NCBI RefSeq assembly: GCF_023008405.1
Contig: NZ_CP095376.1
Location: forward strand, 4,364,001 to 4,428,000
From: Amycolatopsis sp. FBCC-B4732
GTDB taxonomy: Bacteria; Actinomycetota; Actinomycetes; Mycobacteriales; Pseudonocardiaceae
Reading direction: 5' to 3'
Length of the DNA: 64,000 nt
The notes beneath the pieces are model-generated. The model saw nothing but the letters and a program-made list of their open reading frames with translations. It ran no database searches and was not told where the DNA came from. This document shows, in pieces, positions 44,625 through 52,940 of the stretch. The position numbers and the translations under genes are program-made. How positions within the stretch are numbered: position 1 is the stretch's first letter; each line of letters begins with the position of its first letter.

Positions 44625-45335
44625 TCAGTGCGCCGATGTCGAATAGGCGTGCGCCGGATTTTCGCGCAGCCGCCGGTAGTGCGTCAGGCATTCCTCGTAC
44701 CGCGGCAGCAGCCCCTCTTCCCGCGCCCGGGCCAGCCGGGGTGCCGCGCGGTCCTTGTCCGAGAGCAGCGGCTCGACGCCGGCCGGCCACGGCAGGCCCA
44801 GGTCCGGGTCCAGCGGGTCGAGGCCGTGCTCGCGGCCCGCGTCGTACTCGGTCGTGCACAGGTAGGACAGCACCGTGTCGTCCTCGAGGGCCATGATCGC
44901 GTGGCCGAGGCCCTCCGGCACGTAGACCGCGCGGAATTCGTGCGGGTCCAGGCGCACCGCGTCCACCACGCCGAAGGTCGGGGAACCGACGCGGATGTCG
45001 GCCACCACGTCCAGCAGCGCCCCTCGCGAGCAGTAGACGTACTTCGCCTGGCCGGGCGGCACGTCGGCGTAGTGCAGACCCCGGATCGTGCCGCGCCGGG
45101 ACCGGCTGTGGTTCAGCTGCGCCACCTTCAGCGGGTGCCCGACGGCTTTGACGAATCCCTCTTCCTGGAACGGGCACACGAACAGGCCCCGCTCGTCCGG
45201 GAACACCCGCGGGCTGAACTCGAACGCCCCGGGCACGGCCAGTTCCCTGGCTTCCACGGTGCTCGGCGGCACCGGTCGTGCACTCGTGCCGACGGCGGCC
45301 GCGACACGGCCTCTGACCTCTTCCAATGTGCCCAC
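44625..45335 (-). CDS. dTDP-4-dehydro-6-deoxyhexose 3,5-epimerase-like protein (RmlC family)
   Basis: A 236-aa cupin-fold sugar nucleotide epimerase with about 30 extra N-terminal residues. Conserved blocks: FVCPFQEEGF region, QLNHSRSRRGTIRGLHY with catalytic histidine, KYVYCSRGALLDVVADIRVGSPTFG, and VYVPEGLGHAIMALEDDTVLSYLCT. In deoxysugar pathways this enzyme inverts C3 and/or C5 of dTDP-4-keto-6-deoxysugars. GTG 45335; divergent from the aminotransferase. Its partners RmlA and RmlB are not in the window. Confidence 0.88.
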   Translation of the reverse strand: MGTLEEVRGRVAAAVGTSARPVPPSTVEARELAVPGAFEFSPRVFPDERGLFVCPFQEEGFVKAVGHPLKVAQLNHSRSRRGTIRGLHYADVPPGQAKYVYCSRGALLDVVADIRVGSPTFGVVDAVRLDPHEFRAVYVPEGLGHAIMALEDDTVLSYLCTTEYDAGREHGLDPLDPDLGLPWPAGVEPLLSDKDRAAPRLARAREEGLLPRYEECLTHYRRLRENPAHAYSTSAH

Positions 45336-45494
45336 CCTCTTCCGGACCGGCGATGAACGCGAAGACGTGAGGCAGGATTATCGCGCACAAAACGGTCAGA
45401 TCGCCATCAACGGGACCAAGAAGTCCTTCCGTGCGCAACTACGCGGAACACGGCCGGCCTGCCGGTGAACGCGGCCGGCCGGGAAGGAGTGCAG

Positions 45495-46658
45495 ATGACA
45501 GAGTCACCGCCGCGGTTCAGCACCCCGCTGCACGTCGGCCGTCCGAACATCGGCGACCGGAGCCGGTTCCTCGACCGCCTCGGCGGCGCGCTGGACCGGC
45601 AATGGCTGGCCAACAACGGCCCGCTGGTGCGGGAATTCGAGGCGAGGGTCGCCGAACTCGCCTCGACCCGGCACTGCGTCCCGGTCGGCAACGCGACGGT
45701 CGGCATCCAGATCGCGGCGAAGGCGGCCGGGGTCGAGCCGGGCGACGAGGTCGTCGTCCCCTCGTTCACCTCGCCCGCGACGGCCCACGCGCTGCACTGG
45801 ATCGGGGCCACGCCGGTGTTCTGCGACGTCGACGACACCGCCAACGCCGACCCGGCCCACGTCGCCCGCCTGATCGGGCCGCGGACGCGGGCGATCGTCG
45901 GCGTGCACGTGTTCGGCAGGCCGTGCGCCATCGACCGGCTGTCCGAACTAGCGGAGCGGCACGGCATCCCGCTCATCCTGGACGCCGCCCAGGCAGTCGG
46001 CTGCACCTACCGCGGCGCGCCGATCGGCGGGTTCGGCGTCGCCGAGGTGTTCAGCTTCCACGCGACCAAGTACCTGAACAGCTTCGAAGGCGGGGCCATC
46101 GTCACCGACGACGACGAGCTCGCCGAACGCGCCCGCGCCATGCGCAACCTGGGGATGAACGACGAGCGCGACCAGGTGGTGTGCGGCATCAACGGGCGGA
46201 TGACCGAGGCGTCCGCCGCGATGGGGCTGACTTCCCTCGAAGCGATGGAGACGATCGTCTCCGCGAACCGGCGCAACCACCGGCTCTACCGGACGGGACT
46301 GGCCGGCCTCGACGGCGTGCGCCTGCACGAAATGGCGCCCGGAGAACGCGCCAACTACCAGTACGTCGTCATCGAGGTCGACGGCGACGTCAGCAGGGCC
46401 GATCGCGACACCGTGCTCGACGCGCTGGCCCGGCACAACGTGCTGGCCCGGCGCTACTTCCACCCCGGCTGCCACCAGATCCCGCCGTACCGCGACCACC
46501 CGGCGCTGCACACGCCGCTGCCGCTGCCGCGCACGGAAGCGTTGTGCGGCCGGGTGCTTTCGCTGCCGACCGGGACGGCCGTCGGCGCCGTGGAGATCGC
46601 GGGCATCTGCGAGATCATCCGGGAGACGTGCACGGAGGGGCAGGCCCGGGCCGCCTGA
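45495..46658 (+). CDS. DegT/DnrJ/EryC1-family sugar aminotransferase
   Basis: A 387-aa PLP-dependent aminotransferase of keto-deoxysugar nucleotides. Seen: LANNGPLVREFEARVAEL, NATVGIQIAAKAAGVEPGDEVVVPSFT, the aspartate of ILDAAQAVGC binding PLP nitrogen, and PLP-lysine in FSFHATKYLNSFEGG. GGAAGGAG precedes ATG 45495. With the N-dimethyltransferase nearby it points to a dimethylamino sugar of the desosamine/forosamine/angolosamine type. Which carbon is aminated cannot be told. Confidence 0.9.
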   Translation: MTESPPRFSTPLHVGRPNIGDRSRFLDRLGGALDRQWLANNGPLVREFEARVAELASTRHCVPVGNATVGIQIAAKAAGVEPGDEVVVPSFTSPATAHALHWIGATPVFCDVDDTANADPAHVARLIGPRTRAIVGVHVFGRPCAIDRLSELAERHGIPLILDAAQAVGCTYRGAPIGGFGVAEVFSFHATKYLNSFEGGAIVTDDDELAERARAMRNLGMNDERDQVVCGINGRMTEASAAMGLTSLEAMETIVSANRRNHRLYRTGLAGLDGVRLHEMAPGERANYQYVVIEVDGDVSRADRDTVLDALARHNVLARRYFHPGCHQIPPYRDHPALHTPLPLPRTEALCGRVLSLPTGTAVGAVEIAGICEIIRETCTEGQARAA

Positions 46659-46659
46659 C

Positions 46660-46695
46660 GGGAAGGCCGGACCTCGGGTGAGGTCCGGCCTTCCC
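46660..46695. terminator. perfect 15-bp hairpin between convergent genes
   Basis: GGGAAGGCCGGACCT, loop CGGGTG, then exact complement. It lies between the aminotransferase and the leftward methyltransferase and should end both transcripts. Confidence 0.82.
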
Positions 46696-46707
46696 GCGCC
46701 GCGGCGT

Positions 46708-47487
46708 TCAGGAATCCTTGCGCACGGCGATGAACAGGCCCGGCGCGTTGTGCGGGCGCTCGCCGAGCCGCCACGGGATGTCGGCGAACTCGACCGCGCA
46801 GCCGGCGTCTTCGAACGCGCTCACGTACTCCTCGCGGGCGAACAGCTGCATCAGGAAGATGTCGGTCCACTCGCGGATGCCGTCCGGCTGGGCGACGACG
46901 AACTTGATCTCCACGCGGGCGCTGTCGCCCTGGCGGGTGGAGTGCGTGACGCGCGAGACGATCCGCCGCTCCTCCTCCACCAGGTGCCCGCCGACGTACC
47001 CGTCGAGGAACTGCTCGGGGAACCAGCCGGGCTCGACCACGAGCACGCCACCGGGTTCCAGGTGCTTCACCAGCTGGGCGACGGCGAGCCGCATGTCGGC
47101 CAGCGTCTCCACGCAGGCGATCGCGTTGCCGAGGCAGACGACGGCGTCGAAGGTGCGGCCCAGGTCGAACGTGCGCATGTCGCCGGGGTGCACGGCGACG
47201 TCGGGCAGCCGGCGCCGCGCGACCGAGCGCATGGCTTCGGCGAGCTCGACGCCTTCGGTGTGGTCGAACGCCTTGCCGAACCGGCCCAGGTGGGCGCCCG
47301 TCCCGCAGGCGACGTCCAGCAGGCTCTCCGCCGCGGGCCGCCGCGACCGGATGATCCGGGTGATGTCGTCGGCTTCGTTCTCGTAGTTCTTGCCGCGGCT
47401 GGTGAACACCAGGTCGTACAGCTCGGCGTGCGCGTCGCCCCAGGCGCCGTGGATGTCGGCCCAGCTGCGCTCGGTTTCGTCGGTCAT
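46708..47487 (-). CDS. dTDP-aminosugar N,N-dimethyltransferase (DesVI/TylM1 type)
   Basis: A 259-aa SAM methyltransferase. It shares with desosamine/mycaminose enzymes the early HAELYDLVFTSRGKNYENEA block, SAM motif SLLDVACGTGAHL, RRRLPDVAVHPGDMRTFDLG, and HLEPGGVLVVEPGWFPEQF. It would dimethylate the amino group put on by the 45495 aminotransferase. Its ATG overlaps the stop of the PPOX-like gene upstream (ATGA), forming a leftward pair. Confidence 0.9.
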   Translation of the reverse strand: MTDETERSWADIHGAWGDAHAELYDLVFTSRGKNYENEADDITRIIRSRRPAAESLLDVACGTGAHLGRFGKAFDHTEGVELAEAMRSVARRRLPDVAVHPGDMRTFDLGRTFDAVVCLGNAIACVETLADMRLAVAQLVKHLEPGGVLVVEPGWFPEQFLDGYVGGHLVEEERRIVSRVTHSTRQGDSARVEIKFVVAQPDGIREWTDIFLMQLFAREEYVSAFEDAGCAVEFADIPWRLGERPHNAPGLFIAVRKDS

Positions 47488-48005
47488 GCCGCCTCCTCCC
47501 CGAAACGCCAGCGCGCGGACCCGAAGGGCTCCGAGGTGCCCAGGCCGAACACGGTGCTGACGGTGACTTCGTACAGCTCGTACGGCGGCGGTCCCGCGGT
47601 GGGCGCGCCGAAGGGCGCGGTGAACGCGCCGTCCTCGACGGTGACGGGCCAGCCGTACTTGTCGATGTACGCCTCGGCGATCCGCTGGAGCTCGCCCTCG
47701 TCGGTCACCTTGGCGGCCTTGCCCTCGATGACGATGTCCAGGTCGTCGCTGGTGGCCGTGATGACGCAGTGCGGGTTCTCCGCGAGGTTCTTCGCCTTGC
47801 GCGCGCCCGGGTTGGACGTGAAGTACATCGAACCGTCGACCCAGACGCCGAACAGCGGCATGACGTGCGGCCGGCCGTCCGGGCGCACGGTCGAGAGCCA
47901 GTACGTGGAGTTGCCGTGGACCAGCCCCTTTTCCGCCAGCTCCCAGCTCGGTGCGGGTGCGTCGTACCCGCTGATCACCTTGCCTTCAGGTGCTTTCGCG
48001 TTCAT
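47484..48005 (-). CDS. pyridoxamine 5'-phosphate oxidase-family flavin-binding protein
   Basis: A 173-aa split-barrel protein: YWLSTVRPDGRPHVMPLFGVWVDG, FTSNPGARKAKNLAENPHC, and DLDIVIEGKAAKV. Members bind FMN or F420 and reduce or oxidise small molecules; many sit in natural-product clusters. It is coupled to the N-dimethyltransferase by a 4-bp overlap, and divergent from the glycosyltransferase over a 209-bp spacer (48006-48214) that must hold both promoters. Confidence 0.83.
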   Translation of the reverse strand: MNAKAPEGKVISGYDAPAPSWELAEKGLVHGNSTYWLSTVRPDGRPHVMPLFGVWVDGSMYFTSNPGARKAKNLAENPHCVITATSDDLDIVIEGKAAKVTDEGELQRIAEAYIDKYGWPVTVEDGAFTAPFGAPTAGPPPYELYEVTVSTVFGLGTSEPFGSARWRFGEEAA

Positions 48006-48214
48006 CCGGCTTCCTCCTCACAGCCCGGTTCGAGGCAAGAGTCGCATTTGTCCAGCTTTCGTCAGTGATCATGACGGACCGGGCCGCGGATTGCTTCTCC
48101 GAGGGTGCTCAGTGCTCCCGGCACCGTCCGATCAGGACGGTCTCGCACTCGGGAAGAAGACCGCCGGATCGGGCGTAGCGACTATTGGGAACAAATAGGA
48201 TGTAAGGAGTCGTC

Positions 48215-49573
48215 ATGCGCGTCGCGTTCGCCTTATGGCCGAACCCCGTCCACCTGTATCCGATGGTCCCGCTCGCCTGGGCGCTGCGTGCCGCCGGGCA
48301 CGAGGTCTACGTGGTGTCGCACCCGGCGCTCGCCACCATGGCCACCAACTCGGGCCTGCCGTTCGTCCCCGTGTGCGACGAGGACGCGATGCCCGTACCG
48401 ATGGGGCCGGGCAACGCCTACACCGAGGAACGGGCCAAGGTCGAGCTGATCACCGAGGCGCTGGACCTGCCCGACGCGGCCCGGGAGCGGTGGAACATCT
48501 TCAGCCAGTTCCTGCTGCCGTCCATGTGGGACTTCAACCCCTACCAGGGCGACGCGACCTCCCTGCCCGCGATGGACGGGCTCGTCGAGTTCTTCCGCGG
48601 CTGGCGCCCCGACCTCGTCATCTGGGACCCGTGCTTCGCCGGCGCCGGGGTGGCCGCGCGGGCGGTGGGGGCCCGGCACGCCCGGTACACCGGGCCGGAC
48701 TTCGTCGGCTGGTGCCTCGACACGTTCGAAGAAATCACCGGACGGCCGGGCGCACCGGCGATCGAGAACCCGCTGGCCGAGACCGTGCGGCCGATGGCCG
48801 AGAAGTACGGCGTCCCGGTCGACCGCGAGACGATGCTCGGGCAGTGGACGCTGAACCCGATGCCGGCGGCCATCAACTGGCCGGTCGACACGACGATGGT
48901 CCCGGTGCGCTGGATCCCGCACGCCAACGCCGAGATCATCCCGGACTGGCTCTACCCGCTCCCGGACCGGCCCCGCGTCGCGCTGTCGCTCGGGCTGTCG
49001 ATGCGCAACTACATGACCACCGGCTGGGAGTACGTCGAGGTGCTGCTCGAAGCGCTGGGCGGCCTGGACGTCGAGGTCATCGCGACGCTCAACCAGAAGC
49101 AGCTGAGCGCGGTCTCGCACATCCCCGACAACGTGCGGGTGGTCGACTACGTCCCCCTCGACCAGCTGATGCCGACCTGTTCGGCGCTGATCCACCACGG
49201 CGGGTTCGGCACCACGATCGCCGCCGCGACCTCGCGCGTGCCGCAGCTCGTCGTGGACTTCCTCGAGGAGGACGTCACTGCGGTCGCCCTCGACGGCGGC
49301 ATCGCGGCCACCCGGTACGTCGTCGCGCCCACCACCGTCGGGTTCGTCTCCGGCCCGGGCGCCGGCGACGTGATCGACCTGAGCCGTCCCTCGATCGAGG
49401 CGATCCGCGCCCAGGTCACCCGGGTCCTCACCGACGAATCCTTCCGGCACGGCGCGGACCGCCTCTACGGCGACCTGCTGACCGCGCCCAGCCCCACCGA
49501 CGTCGTCGCCCAGCTGGAGAAGCTCGCACAGCCGTCGCGCTTCTCGAATCGTGTCACCTATCGAGCCGCCTAG
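48215..49573 (+). CDS. EryCIII/DesVII-type glycosyltransferase (GT1)
   Basis: A 452-aa GT-B fold enzyme of the aminosugar-transferring, activator-dependent group. N-terminal MRVAFALWPNPVHLYPMVPLAW with the catalytic-base region, then acceptor domain, and the donor domain with LSLGLSMRNYM, VVDYVPLDQLMPTCSALIHHGGFGTT and the LEEDVTAVAL region (the usual DQWxxA is altered). It should attach the dimethylamino sugar to an aglycone. Relatives need a P450-like partner (EryCII/DesVIII); none is present in the window. AAGGAG precedes ATG 48215. Confidence 0.86.
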   Translation: MRVAFALWPNPVHLYPMVPLAWALRAAGHEVYVVSHPALATMATNSGLPFVPVCDEDAMPVPMGPGNAYTEERAKVELITEALDLPDAARERWNIFSQFLLPSMWDFNPYQGDATSLPAMDGLVEFFRGWRPDLVIWDPCFAGAGVAARAVGARHARYTGPDFVGWCLDTFEEITGRPGAPAIENPLAETVRPMAEKYGVPVDRETMLGQWTLNPMPAAINWPVDTTMVPVRWIPHANAEIIPDWLYPLPDRPRVALSLGLSMRNYMTTGWEYVEVLLEALGGLDVEVIATLNQKQLSAVSHIPDNVRVVDYVPLDQLMPTCSALIHHGGFGTTIAAATSRVPQLVVDFLEEDVTAVALDGGIAATRYVVAPTTVGFVSGPGAGDVIDLSRPSIEAIRAQVTRVLTDESFRHGADRLYGDLLTAPSPTDVVAQLEKLAQPSRFSNRVTYRAA

Positions 49574-49598
49574 GCGCGCTCCTTAAGGAGGTGCCGGG

Positions 49599-50954
49599 AT
49601 GAGCAACGGAAGCGCAGAGCGCGCCGTGGTCCTCGGCGGAAGCATCGCGGGGCTGCTCGCGGCCCGCGTCCTCGCCGACGTCCACGGCGAGGTGCTGGTG
49701 GTGGACCGCGACCGGTTCACCGGGCCCGGGGTGCGCCAGAGCGTGCCGCAGGGCCGGCACGCCCACGGCCTGCTGGCCCGGGGGCAGCAGGCGGTGGAGG
49801 AGCTGTTCCCCGGGCTCACCGACGAGCTGCGCGGGGCCGGTGTCCCGGTCGGCGACGTCTCGGCGCGGATGCGCTGGTACGTCGACGGGCACCGGCTGCG
49901 GCCGGGCCCGACCGGCCTGCTCATCATCGGCGCCGCGCGGCCGGTGCTGGAGCACCACGTGCGGGCCCGCGTCGCCGCGTTGCCCAACGTGACGTTCGTC
50001 GAGGGCCACGACATCGCGGGCCTCGCCGCGACGGCCGACGGGAGCCGGGTCACCGGCGTCCACGTGCAGGAGCGCGTCGCAGGCAGCGAGCCGCGGCGCC
50101 TCGACGCCGCTCTCGTCGTCGACGCCACCGGCCGCGGCTCGCGGGCCCCCAAGTGGCTGCGCGACCTGGGCTACCCGGAGGTGCCCGAGGAGCGCGTCAA
50201 GGTCGACCTGGCGTACACGAGCCGCCGCTACCGGCTGCGCACCAACCCGTTCACCGAAGAGCAGTCGATCAACGTGATCGCGACCCCCGGCCACCCGCGC
50301 GGGGCGTTCTTCCACACCCTCGGCGGCGGCGAGTGCCTGCTGTCGCTCACCGGGTTGCTGGGCGACCACCCGCCGACCGACCCCGGGGAGTTCCTGGCGT
50401 ACGCGAAATCCCTGCCCGTGCCGGACATCCACGACGCCATCGCGGACGCGGAGCCGCTGACCGACCCGGTGTGCTTCCGCTTCCCGGCGAGCACGCGGCG
50501 GCACTACGAGCAGCTGTCCCGCGTGCCGGACGGCTTCCTCGTCGTCGGCGACGCGTTCTGCGTGTTCAACCCGGTGTACGGCCAGGGCATGACGGTGGCG
50601 ACGCTGCAGGCCCAGACGTTGCGCCGGCACCTCGGCCGCGGCCACGCACCCCGGCCGGCGGAGTTCTTCGCCGACGCGGCCCGCGTGGTCGACGCCCCGT
50701 GGGAGATCGCCGCGGGCGGCGACCTCGCCTTCCCGGGCGTGACCGGCCGTCGCACGGTGAAGACGAACATCGGCAACGCCTACGTGTCCCGCGTCCAGTC
50801 CGCGGCCACGCTCGACGCCGAGGTGACGAACGCCTTCATGCGCGTGGCCGGGCTGATCGACCCGCCGCAGGCCCTGATGCGGCCCCGGCTGGCGTTGCGC
50901 GTGCTGCGCGGCGCTCGCCGGGCCGCCCGGGACGACGACCAGCTCGCCGCTTAG
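49599..50954 (+). CDS. FAD-dependent oxidoreductase/monooxygenase
   Basis: A 451-aa flavoprotein with N-terminal dinucleotide motif AVVLGGSIAGLLAARVLAD and the second FAD motif LVVGDAFCVFNPVYGQGMTVA. This is a p-hydroxybenzoate hydroxylase/geranylgeranyl-reductase-like group common in actinobacterial secondary metabolism, acting by hydroxylation, epoxidation or desaturation of a lipophilic substrate. The ribosome site is very strong (TAAGGAGG). It follows the glycosyltransferase by 25 bp, so they are one transcript; substrate unknown. Confidence 0.85.
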   Translation: MSNGSAERAVVLGGSIAGLLAARVLADVHGEVLVVDRDRFTGPGVRQSVPQGRHAHGLLARGQQAVEELFPGLTDELRGAGVPVGDVSARMRWYVDGHRLRPGPTGLLIIGAARPVLEHHVRARVAALPNVTFVEGHDIAGLAATADGSRVTGVHVQERVAGSEPRRLDAALVVDATGRGSRAPKWLRDLGYPEVPEERVKVDLAYTSRRYRLRTNPFTEEQSINVIATPGHPRGAFFHTLGGGECLLSLTGLLGDHPPTDPGEFLAYAKSLPVPDIHDAIADAEPLTDPVCFRFPASTRRHYEQLSRVPDGFLVVGDAFCVFNPVYGQGMTVATLQAQTLRRHLGRGHAPRPAEFFADAARVVDAPWEIAAGGDLAFPGVTGRRTVKTNIGNAYVSRVQSAATLDAEVTNAFMRVAGLIDPPQALMRPRLALRVLRGARRAARDDDQLAA

Positions 50955-51952
50955 AGCACGAAGCCCGCCGGGAAGGGGTCCGTCGGGTCCAGCAGGTAGG
51001 TGGCGGTGCCGGTGATCCACGCCCGGCCCGAGAACTCCGGGATCACCGCCGGCACCCCGCCCACCTCGGTCTCCGCCACCAGTTCGCCGGTGAACGTCGT
51101 GCCGATGAACGAGCTGTTCTCGAACGGCGTGTGCAGCGGGAGCTCGCCGCGGGCGTGCAGCTGCGCCATCCGGGCGGACGTGCCGGTGCCGCACGGCGAG
51201 CGGTCGAACCAGCCCGGGTGGATGGCCATCGCGTTGCGCGAAGCCTTCGCGTCCGAGCCCGGTGCGAGGAACTGGACGTGCTTGCAGCCGCCGATCAGCG
51301 GGTCTTCGGGGTGCTTCGGGGGCCGCTGCTCGTTGATCGCGGCCATGATCTCCAGGCCCGCGCCCAGGATCCGGTCCTTTTCGGCCCGGTCGAACGCGAT
51401 GTCCACTTGGGACAGTTCGAGGATGGCGTAGAAGTTCCCGCCGTACGCGAGGTCGTAGCGGACGTCACCAAGGCCCGGCACGGAAACCACGGCGTCGCGC
51501 TCGGCGAGGAACGACGCGACGTTGCGCAGCTTGACCCGCTCGGCGCGCCCGTCGCGGACGGTGACCTCGGCGTGCACCAGCCCCGCCGGGGTGTCCAGGC
51601 GCACCACGGTCACCGGCTCGGTCACCTCGACCATGCCGGTCTCCACCAGCACCGTCGCGACGCCGATCGTGCCGTGGCCGCACATCGGCAGGCAGCCGGA
51701 CACCTCGATGTAGACCACGCCCCAGTCGGCGTCGGCGCGGCAGGGCGGCTGCAGGATCGCGCCGCTCATCGCGGAGTGCCCGCGCGGCTCGTGCACCAGG
51801 AACTGCCGGATGTGGTCGAGGTTCGCCATGAAGTACCGGCGGCGCTCGCCCATCGTGGCGCCCGGGATCGGGGCGACGCCGCCGGTCACCACCCGCGTCG
51901 GCATGCCTTCGGTGTGCGAATCGACCGCCGTGATCGCGCGCGAGGACCGCAT
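50951..51952 (-). CDS. 4-hydroxyproline 2-epimerase (proline racemase family)
   Basis: A 333-aa cofactor-independent epimerase. Both catalytic cysteines are visible, in MCGHGTIG and SPCGTGTSA, which separates it from the dehydratase branch where the first is threonine. It would convert trans-4-hydroxy-L-proline to cis-4-hydroxy-D-proline. ATG 51952 overlaps the stop of the DapA-like gene. Last gene of a hydroxyproline-use operon; its stop overlaps the convergent FAD gene by 4 bp. Confidence 0.9.
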   Translation of the reverse strand: MRSSRAITAVDSHTEGMPTRVVTGGVAPIPGATMGERRRYFMANLDHIRQFLVHEPRGHSAMSGAILQPPCRADADWGVVYIEVSGCLPMCGHGTIGVATVLVETGMVEVTEPVTVVRLDTPAGLVHAEVTVRDGRAERVKLRNVASFLAERDAVVSVPGLGDVRYDLAYGGNFYAILELSQVDIAFDRAEKDRILGAGLEIMAAINEQRPPKHPEDPLIGGCKHVQFLAPGSDAKASRNAMAIHPGWFDRSPCGTGTSARMAQLHARGELPLHTPFENSSFIGTTFTGELVAETEVGGVPAVIPEFSGRAWITGTATYLLDPTDPFPAGFVL

Positions 51953-52863
51953 CACGCCACCCCCAGCGCGGCCAGCGCGCGGCCCATGTCCGCGCGGACC
52001 TGCTCGCGGTGGATGTCCGAGAGCGGCCCCCGCGGCGGGCGGCACGGGCCGCCGCGCCGCCCCACCATGTCCATCCCGAGCTTGATCGCCTGCACGAACT
52101 CGGTGCGCGAGTCCCAGCGGAACGCGGCCACCAGCGGCTCGTACAGCGCCCTGGCCTCGTCGAGCTTACCCGCCGTGGCGAGTTCGAACAGGCGCGCCGA
52201 CTCGGCCGGGAAGACGTTGGGGAACCCGGCGAACCAGCCGGTGGCGCCCATCAGCAGGCTTTCCAGGACGACGTCGTCGGCACCGCTGATGACGGCCAGC
52301 CCGGGCGCGCGTTCCCGGATCTCGAGCACGCGCCGGACGTCGCCGGAGAACTCCTTGACCGCCACCACGTTGTCGATCTGCGCGATCTCGGCCAGCAGGT
52401 CCGGGGTGAGGTCGACCTTGGTGTCGAAGGGGTTGTTGTAGACCATCACCGGCAGCCCCGCCGAAGCGACGGCTTCGAAGTGGGCGAGCACCTCGCCGCG
52501 GTTGGCGCGGTAGAGCGTCGGCGGCAGGCACAGCACGCCGTGCGCGCCGTCCTCGGCCGCCGCCTCGGCCCAGTACCGGGCCTGGTGCGCGCCGGGACCG
52601 TGCACCCCGGCGACGACGATCCCGTCATCCCCCACGGCCTCGATCGCGGTGCGCGCGACGCGGCGGCGTTCCTCGTCGGTGAGCGAGGAGTACTCGCCGA
52701 GCGACCCGTTCGGGCCGACCCCGCGGCAGCCGTTTTCCACCAGCCACCGGCAGTGCTCGGCGTAGGCGTCGTAGTCGACGGCCAGCCCGGCGGGCGCGCG
52801 GTCGTCCTCCCGGTAGGGCAGGGCGGCGGCGACGACCACGCCCCCGAGGTCACGGGTGTTCAT
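51952..52863 (-). CDS. DapA-family aldolase/deaminase, likely 1-pyrroline-4-hydroxy-2-carboxylate deaminase
   Basis: A 303-aa TIM-barrel Schiff-base enzyme. Substrate loop GPNGSLGEYSSLTDEER, tyrosine region MVYNNPFDTKVD, and Schiff-base lysine in VVAVKEFSGDVRR. In hydroxyproline catabolism this family member deaminates the pyrroline made by D-hydroxyproline dehydrogenase to 2-oxoglutarate semialdehyde. Assignment is from operon context; another keto-acid aldolase role is possible. ATG 52863 overlaps the stop of a 26-codon ORF. Confidence 0.87.
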   Translation of the reverse strand: MNTRDLGGVVVAAALPYREDDRAPAGLAVDYDAYAEHCRWLVENGCRGVGPNGSLGEYSSLTDEERRRVARTAIEAVGDDGIVVAGVHGPGAHQARYWAEAAAEDGAHGVLCLPPTLYRANRGEVLAHFEAVASAGLPVMVYNNPFDTKVDLTPDLLAEIAQIDNVVAVKEFSGDVRRVLEIRERAPGLAVISGADDVVLESLLMGATGWFAGFPNVFPAESARLFELATAGKLDEARALYEPLVAAFRWDSRTEFVQAIKLGMDMVGRRGGPCRPPRGPLSDIHREQVRADMGRALAALGVA

Positions 52864-52940
52864 GCGCGCGCCTCGCTGACGCCCGGCGTGGCCAGAACCC
52901 CAAGCGCAGTGTTGGATGATTCGTTCGCAGGCTCACTCAT
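52860..52940 (-). CDS. 26-aa ORF coupling two operon genes
   Basis: An ORF from ATG 52940 to TGA 52860 encodes MSEPANESSNTALGVLATPG plus VSEARA. Its start overlaps the stop of the upstream dehydrogenase subunit and its stop overlaps the start of the DapA-like gene, both as ATGA. Codon use differs from neighbours (AGT, CCT, TCA, ACT, CTT, GTT). It may serve only to carry ribosomes across, or be a short repeat that inserted in frame. No function known. Confidence 0.45.
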   Translation of the reverse strand: MSEPANESSNTALGVLATPGVSEARA

